Shown: piece after piece, positions 1 through 5,956 of the stretch
How positions within the stretch are numbered: the stretch's first letter is position 1
Layout: each line of letters starts with the position of its first letter
Assembly: GCA_023429275.1 (NCBI GenBank)
Contig: JAEYWB010000612.1
Location: 1 to 10,404, forward strand
Direction: 5' to 3'
From: Planctomycetota bacterium
Lineage (GTDB): Bacteria > Planctomycetota > Planctomycetia > Planctomycetales > Planctomycetaceae
DNA: 10,404 nt
Notes under the pieces: model-generated
Databases searched by the model: none
What the model was told of the DNA's origin: nothing
What the model saw: the letters and a program-made list of their open reading frames with translations, nothing else
Program-made: the position numbers and the translations under genes

Positions 1-1804
1 GGGACCAGACCGCGGCCTTCCGGACGAGCCCCCCGATCGAAGCGGGCCCATTTTCGTCGCCGAGGAGCCGGTCGAGCGTGATGGCGGCGATCCAGCAGGC
101 GATCGGCTGCGCCGGCACCCAGAACCGGTCGAGCCGATGAGAGAATAGGCACCAGGCCTCGAACAGCCAGAACGACTCGAGGAGCAGCAGGGCGAGCAAT
201 CCGTCGGTTTGAGTCCGGGAGTCGGCCGGTCCATCTTTCGGCCGCACCGCCGGCAGCAACCGGGAGGCGAGCAGCAGCGTGGCGACCGGAACTGCCGCGA
301 GGGCCAGCGGGGTCTGCCAGTCGTTCCAGAGGAAGGCGTCGAGGAACCGCAGCCACTGGTCCTGAAGAAAGTGGGCTGCCCCCTGAAAATGCCCGAGCGG
401 CAAGGGGTGCCCCGCCTGCCACTTGGCGTGCAGCGCAGCATCCAGGTCCCGTCCCCCGAAGATCGAGTACATCAGCGGATAGAACGGATTGCCGGTCTCG
501 AAGAAATTCTTCGCGAGCCATGGCCCGAAGGCGACCGCTCCTCCGGCGAGGAAGAGGCCGATGGCCCTGAAGGAGTTCTTCCAGGAAGGTGAGTCGGTCG
601 GCGGATCAGTGGCGACCCCGGGAGAGCGCCGAAGCACTGTCCAGGCCACGAGGGCGAACATCGGAATCGCCACCCCGATCGCGCCCGGGTACTTGCAGGC
701 GGGACCGTTTCCGGCGAGGAAACCGGCGAGGAGGAACCAGCCCCCCGAGGCGGCCGGATCGGTGCGCCACGCGTCGCCTGCCCGGATCGCCGCCACGAAG
801 GCGAGCAGCAGGAATGCCGCCAGCCCCCCCTCGGTGTAGAAGACGGTCGAAATTCGATAGGTCCAAGGCACGGTCAGCCAGATCAGCACGGCCAGCCAGC
901 CGGTCCGCTCCGAGAACCACCGCCGTCCCGCATAGAACAGGGCGGCAGCCGTCAGCGGCGCAAACCCCATCAGGACGACCTGGCCGACCCGGGCTCCGCG
1001 AAACCAGTCCCCCTGGAAGACCATGCCGAGCAGGTACAGCATCTCCGTCCCGAACGGAAAGCTCGTGTAGACATTGTGAGGGAGGAAGTGAATCCGTCCC
1101 GCCTGGAAGTACTCCTTCGGCCCCTCGAGGTGGTACTCGCGGGCATCGAACTCGGTCGACGGAAGCATCGCCCCGAGAAGCATCGCTATCAGGAACGGTG
1201 TGATCGCGACTCCGACGGCAAGAGGCAGGAGCGATCCCGACAGATAACGCCGCTCGCCAGGCGGCGAACTCGCGTCGGTTCCGCGCCGACTGCGGTAGGT
1301 CAACAGGGCCTCGCCCGCGATCGCTGCGGCGATGAGGAGGCGGAAGAGCCACGGGTGGAGCAGTCCGGCGAGGCCCAGTCCGAGTGTCGTCAGCGACCAG
1401 AGTCCGATTCCGGCGGCGCAGCCCCACAGGTGCCGTTCGTAACGATCGAGCTTCGAAAAGAGTCTCACGCCCCGCAGGGCGAGCCTTCCCAGAGACCACG
1501 CCGCGAGCCAGATCGCCGCGCCGGCCAGAACGAGATCCAGCCGCTCCGGAAAAAACCGCCAGCCGCTGTCCCGGAAGCCTTTGCCCCCCGGAAGCAGGTC
1601 GAGAAGCAGGTCGGGCGTGTTGACGAGAACATCCCACCGCGTGACCTGGGAGTTGTTCGGCAGCCGCGTCGTGAAGAAGAGGGCGACGAGCAGGACGAAC
1701 GTGGCCGTCAACACGCCGGCAACGGCGGTCGGTATCAGCGGAGTCGGGGGCACCACGGTCCGCGGGACCGGGCGCTCGGGAGGGGCGGCCGGTCGGCGCG
1801 ACAT
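1..1804 (-). CDS. GT39-type integral membrane glycosyltransferase (3' end outside window)
   Basis: The minus-strand frame is open from an ATG at 1804 to the window edge (601 codons, no stop), so the C-terminus is missing. After a short Pro/Arg-rich cytoplasmic start ([12 protein letters not shown]) comes a membrane helix (about residues 23-45), then many hydrophobic segments up to the edge. The best marker is TEFDAREYHLEGPKEY at about 217-232: an acidic residue in the first large extracytoplasmic loop (D220 here), followed by a YHL motif, is typical of GT-C enzymes of the GT39/ArnT/PMT type. ACKYPGA in the middle and PWLAKNFFETGNPFYPL further on also fit. Such enzymes move a sugar from a polyprenyl-phosphate donor to an acceptor outside the membrane; donor and acceptor cannot be told here. 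The ATG overlaps the aroC stop by one base (TGATG), which suggests translational coupling. The family call is firm; the exact function is unknown. Confidence 0.85.
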   Translation of the reverse strand, partial: MSRRPAAPPERPVPRTVVPPTPLIPTAVAGVLTATFVLLVALFFTTRLPNNSQVTRWDVLVNTPDLLLDLLPGGKGFRDSGWRFFPERLDLVLAGAAIWLAAWSLGRLALRGVRLFSKLDRYERHLWGCAAGIGLWSLTTLGLGLAGLLHPWLFRLLIAAAIAGEALLTYRSRRGTDASSPPGERRYLSGSLLPLAVGVAITPFLIAMLLGAMLPSTEFDAREYHLEGPKEYFQAGRIHFLPHNVYTSFPFGTEMLYLLGMVFQGDWFRGARVGQVVLMGFAPLTAAALFYAGRRWFSERTGWLAVLIWLTVPWTYRISTVFYTEGGLAAFLLLAFVAAIRAGDAWRTDPAASGGWFLLAGFLAGNGPACKYPGAIGVAIPMFALVAWTVLRRSPGVATDPPTDSPSWKNSFRAIGLFLAGGAVAFGPWLAKNFFETGNPFYPLMYSIFGGRDLDAALHAKWQAGHPLPLGHFQGAAHFLQDQWLRFLDAFLWNDWQTPLALAAVPVATLLLASRLLPAVRPKDGPADSRTQTDGLLALLLLESFWLFEAWCLFSHRLDRFWVPAQPIACWIAAITLDRLLGDENGPASIGGLVRKAAVWS

Positions 1805-2949
1805 CACTGCACTCCACGCTCAGCCTGAAGACGGCACTGTCCCTTCCAGCGGAGCCAGTGGTCGGCGATGACGAGTGCGACCATCGCCTCCGCCATCGGG
1901 ATGAACCGTGGCAGCAGGCAGGGGTCGTGACGCCCCTTGGTGGCGATCGTCGCCTCCTCGCCCGCCTGGTTGACCGTCTGCTGCGGGATCGGAAGGCTGC
2001 TCGTCGGCTTGACCGCCGCCCGCAGGACGATCGGCATTCCGGTCGAGATTCCGCCGAGCATTCCGCCGTGGCGGTTTGTCGCCGTGCCGATCCGCGGATC
2101 GCCATTGGGCTTACGGCCGGTCGAGACGAACAGGTCGTTATGCTCGGTCCCCCGCATGGTCGTGCAGCCGAAGCCGATGCCGTATTCGACCCCCAGGACC
2201 GCGGGGAGCGAGAAGAGCGCCTTCGCGAGGTCCGCCTTGAGTTTGTCGAAGACCGGCTCGCCGAGCCCGGCGGGAATGTTCGTCGCGACGATCTCCGCCG
2301 CTCCGCCGATGCTGTCCTGTTCCTTCCGGCACTGCTCGATCAGGGCGATCATTCTCGCCGCGGCGTCGGGGTCGGGGCAGCGGACGATGTTCGCCTCCCC
2401 GGTCGGGGTCTTCTCGACCTGTTCGAGGGTCACCGCCGCGGGATTCTGGATCTCCGCCCTGATCGAACCGACCTGGGTGACATACCCGACGATCCGGCCG
2501 CCGAACTCTTCGGCGAGCAGTTTCTTCGCGACCGCCCCCGCCGCAACGCGGGCGGTCGTCTCCCGGGCACTGGAGCGGCCCCCGCCACGGTAGTCGCGGA
2601 ACCCGTACTTCGCATCGAAGCTGTAGTCGGCGTGGCCCGGCCGGTAGAGCGACGCAATGTTGCCGTAATCCTTGCTCCGCTGGTCGGTATTGCGGATCAG
2701 GATCGCGAGGCTCGTTCCGGTCGTCTTCCCCTCGAAGACCCCGGAAAGAATCTCCGGCTCGTCCGCCTCGTCCCGCTGGGTGACAATGTGGCTCTGGCCC
2801 GGCCGCCGACGCCGCAGGTCGACGCGGAGGTCTTCTTCCGTGAGAGGGAGGCCGGGAGGAACACCGTCGATAATGACGACATTCCCGGGACCATGGCTCT
2901 CGCCGGCGGTGGTGATTCGAAACGACTGACCGAAGGAGTTTCCTGACAT
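1804..2949 (-). CDS. aroC: Chorismate synthase
   Basis: Catalyses the last step of the shikimate pathway in the cytoplasm: 5-enolpyruvylshikimate-3-phosphate to chorismate, with reduced FMN as cofactor. With the start at 2949 the protein has 381 residues, close to the usual bacterial length. All family signatures are visible: GESHG at 16-20 (catalytic His19), [15 protein letters not shown] at 102-116 (second conserved His, H106), [15 protein letters not shown] at 125-139, [15 protein letters not shown] at 292-306, and [17 protein letters not shown] at 340-356. An in-frame ATG at 3009 would add 20 residues, but the family starts close to [20 protein letters not shown], so 2949 is chosen. No strong Shine-Dalgarno motif is seen. 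It is the first gene of a minus-strand pair with the GT39 protein and diverges from the WecA-like gene across about 108 bases. Confidence 0.97.
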   Translation of the reverse strand: MSGNSFGQSFRITTAGESHGPGNVVIIDGVPPGLPLTEEDLRVDLRRRRPGQSHIVTQRDEADEPEILSGVFEGKTTGTSLAILIRNTDQRSKDYGNIASLYRPGHADYSFDAKYGFRDYRGGGRSSARETTARVAAGAVAKKLLAEEFGGRIVGYVTQVGSIRAEIQNPAAVTLEQVEKTPTGEANIVRCPDPDAAARMIALIEQCRKEQDSIGGAAEIVATNIPAGLGEPVFDKLKADLAKALFSLPAVLGVEYGIGFGCTTMRGTEHNDLFVSTGRKPNGDPRIGTATNRHGGMLGGISTGMPIVLRAAVKPTSSLPIPQQTVNQAGEEATIATKGRHDPCLLPRFIPMAEAMVALVIADHWLRWKGQCRLQAERGVQ

Positions 2950-3057
2950 CCCCGTATCGTAGGGAATTTTCGGAGTGCCGCACGAGCAGGCCCGGGCCGT
3001 AGCCGACAATCCCGGGCCGCCCTACACTCCCACGCCATCCTCCCTTGCGTCCGCCCC
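2950..3057. promoter_or_regulatory. Divergent intergenic region between aroC and the WecA-like gene
   Basis: These 108 bases must hold the promoters of both the leftward aroC unit and the rightward WecA-like gene. Two structures are visible. A 9-base direct repeat CCCGGGCCG lies at 2991-2999 and 3011-3019, exactly 20 bases apart, and each copy contains the 6-base palindrome CCCGGG. A flanking inverted pair, GTAGGG at 2959-2964 and CCCTAC at 3020-3025, encloses them. Two copies two helical turns apart are compatible with an operator, but this is inference. I could not place convincing -35/-10 boxes, and neither start codon has a clear Shine-Dalgarno motif. Confidence 0.4.
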
Positions 3058-4182
3058 ATGCTCTGGTTCTGTCTCGCGTGCCTCCTTCCGCCGATGGTCG
3101 TGTCGTTCCTGACGACCGCGGCCATGCGAAAGCTCGCGCCGCGGTGGGGACTGATCGATCAGCCCGCGGCCCGGAAGGTCCATTCGACTCCGACCCCGCT
3201 CGGCGGAGGAGTCGGGATCTACGTCGGATACGTCGCGACCATCGCGATGGTTCACATTGCCCTCCACTGGCTGGCCCGTCAGCCGGAGCGGCCCGCCTGG
3301 ATCCCTGGCGAGATCGACATCTATATCCCCGGCGCGCTCGCCCAGATGGGGCAGATGTGGGGGATCGTCGCCGCCGGAGGAATCCTCGTAGCGATGGGAC
3401 TGCTCGACGACGCGTACGGCCTGCCGTGGCCTCCGCGGCTGGCGATTCACTTCCTGGTCGCCGGGGCGATCGTGGCGAGCGGCATCCACGCGACGCTCTT
3501 CGTCTCGCAGCCGTGGGTCGGAATGGTCTTCACGGTCTTCTGGATCGTGCTGCTCATCAACTCGCTCAACTTTCTCGACAACATGGACGCCCTGTCGTCC
3601 GGCATCGCGCTGATTGCGTCCATCCTCTTCGCAGCCGTCATGCTGACGGCGACGGGGGAGCCGCGGTGGCTGGTCGGGGCGAGCCTGCTGATGCTGGCCG
3701 GATCCATTCTCGGATTCCTCTGGCACAACTGGCCTCCCGCGCGGATCTTCATGGGAGATGCCGGCAGCACGTTCCTCGGCCTGATGCTGGCGACGATGAC
3801 GATCCGCGGGACGTTCTACGATCCGAAGGCGAACGGGACGCATGTCATTCTCGCTCCGCTCTGTGTCCTGGCGGTCCCGCTCTACGACTTTGCGTCGGTC
3901 ATGTTCATCCGTCTCTCCCAGGGACGCAGCCCGTTCCGTCCTGACAAGAGCCATTTCTCGCACCGGCTCGTGGAGCTCGGTCTGACGCGGCGAAACGCGG
4001 TCCTCACGGTCCACCTGGCGACGCTGACGACGGGCCTCGGGGCCCTGCTGCTGTACCGTGTCCAGGACTGGTACGGGGCGGCGATCGTCATTGCGGTCGT
4101 CCTGTGCGTGCTGTCGATCACGGCGATTCTCGAAACCGTCGGACGGAAGACGATCCAGGAAAAGAACGGACAATCGGGCTGA
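3058..4182 (+). CDS. WecA/TagO-like polyprenyl-phosphate sugar-1-phosphate transferase (MraY/WecA family)
   Basis: An integral membrane enzyme of 374 residues that would move a HexNAc-1-phosphate from a UDP-sugar to undecaprenyl phosphate, starting a lipid-linked glycan on the cytoplasmic face. Family motifs appear in order: RKVHSTPTPLGGGVGIY (39-55), the Mg-binding LLDDAYGL with D117/D118, NSLNFLDNMDALSSG (168-182) with N171, D174 and D177, FMGDAGSTFLG (231-241) with D234, and SHFSHR (298-303). The HFSHR form of the last motif fits WecA/TagO better than MraY, which usually has HHHFE. About eleven hydrophobic segments are seen, as usual for the family. The Gly that commonly follows the Asp in D-G-x-D-G-L is Ala178 here. 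The ATG at 3058 puts the first membrane helix right at the N-terminus. The sugar is unknown, so no symbol is given. Confidence 0.92.
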   Translation: MLWFCLACLLPPMVVSFLTTAAMRKLAPRWGLIDQPAARKVHSTPTPLGGGVGIYVGYVATIAMVHIALHWLARQPERPAWIPGEIDIYIPGALAQMGQMWGIVAAGGILVAMGLLDDAYGLPWPPRLAIHFLVAGAIVASGIHATLFVSQPWVGMVFTVFWIVLLINSLNFLDNMDALSSGIALIASILFAAVMLTATGEPRWLVGASLLMLAGSILGFLWHNWPPARIFMGDAGSTFLGLMLATMTIRGTFYDPKANGTHVILAPLCVLAVPLYDFASVMFIRLSQGRSPFRPDKSHFSHRLVELGLTRRNAVLTVHLATLTTGLGALLLYRVQDWYGAAIVIAVVLCVLSITAILETVGRKTIQEKNGQSG

Positions 4183-4212
4183 GGGCGCCTTTCGGCAGGA
4201 CTCCCCGCCATG

Positions 4213-4237
4213 AGCCGGAAGGCGTTAGCCTCCGGTT
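4213..4237. repeat. REP-like hairpin downstream of the WecA-like gene
   Basis: The arms CCGGAAGGC (4215-4223) and GCCTCCGG (4228-4235) close over a GTTA loop with one bulged A at 4220. A G-T wobble and an A-T pair extend the stem to 4213/4237. No T-run follows, so it is not a classical rho-independent terminator, though it could protect or end the upstream mRNA. From memory, hairpins of the form GCCGGAAGGCGTTAGCCTCCGG are scattered in planctomycete genomes; a genome-wide search would be needed to confirm copy number here. Confidence 0.55.
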
Positions 4238-4299
4238 CTGAGGCCGCTTCGGACTGTTCCTCGTCGAACAGGCCACCGCGACTCCGGCTCGGAATATTG

Positions 4300-4392
4300 A
4301 CCACGGATCGCACGGATTTCACGGATAGAGCCTGCGGATCGACACGGCGTCCGAAGCCTCTTCTTATCCGTGTTAACCGTAATATCCGTGGT
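4300..4392. repeat. 93-base imperfect palindrome built of 9-base-spaced CACGGAT units
   Basis: The left arm has CACGGAT at 4302-4308, 4311-4317 and 4320-4326, an exact 9-base period. The right arm has the complement ATCCGTG at 4366-4372 and 4384-4390, 18 bases apart, with a degenerate copy AACCGTA between them at 4375-4381. The ends ACCACGGAT (4300-4308) and ATCCGTGGT (4384-4392) pair perfectly. The middle (about 4328-4363) also pairs imperfectly (AGAGCCTGCGGA against TCCGAAGCCTCT), so the element can fold over its whole length. It looks like a dispersed intergenic repeat; similar ACCACGGAT...ATCCGTGGT elements are familiar to me from other bacterial genomes, but I cannot name a family. Confidence 0.75.
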
Positions 4393-4397
4393 TCTCC

Positions 4398-4535
4398 TCA
4401 TCCGCTCCGGCGAGTGCGTGCCAGCCGATCGGACCAGTTCCCGACCTGCAGTTCGTCGCAGTTGACGTTGAAGATCGCTCCCGCGTTGACGAAACGGTAA
4501 GCTCGAACCGTGAGTGGGGGATCTCCTCTCGCCAC
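4398..4535 (-). CDS. Possible small hypothetical protein or gene remnant (45 aa)
   Basis: A minus-strand frame from GTG at 4535 to TGA at 4398 would encode 45 residues; the centre reads AYRFVNAGAIFNVNCDELQ and its codons mostly end in G or C, unlike the Arg/Ser-rich nonsense typical of antisense frames in this window. The frame extends upstream to an ATG at 4577 (59 residues), but that would overlap the start of the beta-propeller gene. No Shine-Dalgarno motif is seen. It may be a divergent small gene, a decayed fragment, or chance. I do not recognise a family. Confidence 0.2.
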   Translation of the reverse strand: MARGDPPLTVRAYRFVNAGAIFNVNCDELQVGNWSDRLARTRRSG

Positions 4536-4539
4536 ATAC

Positions 4540-4543
4540 GGAG
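4540..4543 (+). promoter_or_regulatory. Ribosome binding site of the beta-propeller gene
   Basis: GGAG sits 8 bases before the ATG at 4552. It selects this ATG over the in-frame GTG at 4510, which has no such motif and would put 14 extra residues before a good signal peptide. Confidence 0.65.
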
Positions 4544-4551
4544 TCTCGTTG

Positions 4552-5769
4552 ATGATTCGATCGCGCCTTCTCGCCATGGTGCTGGCCGTTGGCTTACTGG
4601 GAACCGTCCGGGCCGAAGACTGGCGGCAGTTCCGTGGCAACGATGCCAACGGTATTGCCAACGATGACCGCGTCCCGACGCGCTGGACCGACACCGAGAA
4701 CATCGCCTGGAAGCTCGACCTTCCGGGGCGCGGCCTCTCGAGTCCGATCGTCGTCGGTGAGCGGGTCTACCTGACGGCATCATCAGGCGTCCGGCAGGAG
4801 CGGATTCATGTCCTGTGCTTCGCCGCCGCCACAGGCGAGAAGCTCTGGGAACGGCAGTTCTGGGCCACGGGGCGGACCGCCACCCACCCGACGACCTGCA
4901 ACGCCGCGCCGACTCCGTGCAGCGACGGCAAGCGGATTTTTGCGTTCTACTCCAGCAACGATGTCGTCTGCCTCGATCTCGATGGCAACCTCGAATGGTT
5001 CCGCGGTCTGACTCACGACTTTCCGAACGCGAGCAACAGCCTCGGGATGTCCTCGTCACCGGTCGTCGTCGGCGACACGCTCGTCTGCATGGTCGAGTGC
5101 GACGCCGAATCGTTCACCACGGGCCTTGATGTCGAGACCGGAATCTCCCGGTGGAAACTCGACCGCCCGCGTCGTGCGAACTGGACCTCCCCCGGAATCC
5201 TTCGCGGCAAGACACGTGCGGAAGACCTCGTCCTCGTCCAGTCGACGAAGGGAGTGGTCGCCCTCGATCCCAGGACGGGCGAGACGGAATGGAACTACGG
5301 TGACGGGGCCTCGTCGATCCCCTCGCTCGCGGTGGTCGACCAGGTCGCCTACGTCCCGTCTCACGGGATCACGGCGCTTCGTCCGAGTCCGACCGGCAGT
5401 GAGGTCCCCGAGATGCTCTGGCGTGCCGAGGGGACATCGATCGGCACGGCCAGCCCGATCTCCTGGAAAGAAGGGGTTTACACCATCGCCGGCAGCGGCG
5501 TGCTGACCCGGCTCGACGCGGAGACAGGAAAGAAGACGGGGCAGACCCGGCTCAAGGGGGGCTTCAGCGGCAGCCCGGTCATCGCCAGCGGACGGCTCTA
5601 TATCTTCAGCGAGCCGGGAGTCGGACAGGTGGTCGAGCTCGGAGGCGAGAAGGCGGAGACCATCCACTCGCACGACTTCAAGGAACCGATCCTGTGCACA
5701 CCCGCGATTGCGAATGGAGCGCTCTACGTCCGGAGTGACAAGCACCTCTGGAAGATCGCCGCGCCTTGA
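4552..5769 (+). CDS. Secreted PQQ-type (BamB-like) beta-propeller protein
   Basis: With the ATG at 4552 the product has 405 residues. Residues 1-21 form a clear signal peptide (basic MIRSR, a Leu/Val/Ala core, likely cut VRA|ED), so the mature protein is exported to the periplasm or envelope. The mature start WRQFRGNDANG is the typical opening of planctomycete PQQ-repeat proteins. Repeated blade-closing motifs of the form (A/D)xxTGxxxW follow: AATGEKLWE, LDLDGNLEWF, LDVETGISRWKL, LDPRTGETEWNY and LDAETGKKTGQT, interleaved with SSPVVVGDTLV, TASPISWKEGVY and GSPVIASGRLY strands. This fits a seven- or eight-bladed PQQ-like propeller. These folds often bind proteins rather than PQQ; no dehydrogenase active-site residues are evident. 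Calling it BamB would go too far: it lacks a visible lipobox and is not near outer-membrane assembly genes. Its partner is unknown. Confidence 0.88.
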   Translation: MIRSRLLAMVLAVGLLGTVRAEDWRQFRGNDANGIANDDRVPTRWTDTENIAWKLDLPGRGLSSPIVVGERVYLTASSGVRQERIHVLCFAAATGEKLWERQFWATGRTATHPTTCNAAPTPCSDGKRIFAFYSSNDVVCLDLDGNLEWFRGLTHDFPNASNSLGMSSSPVVVGDTLVCMVECDAESFTTGLDVETGISRWKLDRPRRANWTSPGILRGKTRAEDLVLVQSTKGVVALDPRTGETEWNYGDGASSIPSLAVVDQVAYVPSHGITALRPSPTGSEVPEMLWRAEGTSIGTASPISWKEGVYTIAGSGVLTRLDAETGKKTGQTRLKGGFSGSPVIASGRLYIFSEPGVGQVVELGGEKAETIHSHDFKEPILCTPAIANGALYVRSDKHLWKIAAP

Positions 5770-5875
5770 GTTCTCCCTCGCAATCGAAACTGCCGCACCG
5801 CTTACGTCGAGTCCCGCAGCAATCCGCTGAACGAGAGGATTGCTTCTCTGTCGTGGACCGGGCCTCGGTTCTTGC

Positions 5876-5899
5876 CCGGCGTGCCGCTGGCGACGCCGG
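5876..5899. repeat. GC-rich hairpin before the CNNM-EIIA gene
   Basis: CCGGCGT (5876-5882) pairs perfectly with ACGCCGG (5893-5899), and the stem goes on as GCC/GGC (5883-5885 with 5889-5891) around a GCT loop with one bulged G at 5892. It lies in the 187-base gap between the beta-propeller gene and the CNNM-EIIA gene. It may be a REP-like repeat or an mRNA-end structure; no T-run follows it. Confidence 0.45.
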
Positions 5900-5956
5900 T
5901 GTTTCCAAGAGGTTTCCGGCGGGCCGTTTGCATCGATTCTCTGTCGTTCGCGTCAG

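Larger units (their letters stand above)
4183..4551. other. Non-coding, repeat-rich gap between the WecA-like gene and the beta-propeller gene
   Basis: This 369-base gap holds no gene that can be supported on the plus strand. It contains a GC-rich hairpin (4213-4237), a 93-base imperfect palindrome of CACGGAT units (4300-4392), a weak minus-strand open frame (4398-4535), and the Shine-Dalgarno motif of the next gene (4540-4543). TTGACG occurs twice, at 4462-4467 and 4486-4491, but no TATAAT-like box lies 16-18 bases after either copy. Confidence 0.6.

Noticed and set aside
606..2105. 499-residue open frame on the minus strand
   Set aside because: Arg/Ser/Pro-rich, overlaps two recognised genes in another frame of the same strand, and has no domain; a product of high GC content.
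1858..2946. 362-residue plus-strand frame opposite aroC
   Set aside because: Wholly antisense to an unambiguous chorismate synthase, with Arg/Asp-rich composition and no motif.
2950..3009. Upstream ATG at 3009 for aroC (20 extra residues)
   Set aside because: The extension is not homologous-looking, and the family begins directly at the GNSFG...GESHG segment reached from 2949.
3022..4173. 383-residue minus-strand frame opposite the WecA-like gene
   Set aside because: Very rich in Arg, Asp, Glu and Gln with no hydrophobic core; it mirrors the codon structure of the membrane protein gene.
4462..4491. TTGACG boxes as -35 elements
   Set aside because: Neither copy has a TATAAT-like hexamer 16-18 bases downstream.
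4510..4551. GTG at 4510 as start of the beta-propeller gene
   Set aside because: It would put 14 residues before a good signal peptide and has no Shine-Dalgarno motif, while the ATG at 4552 has GGAG at the right distance.
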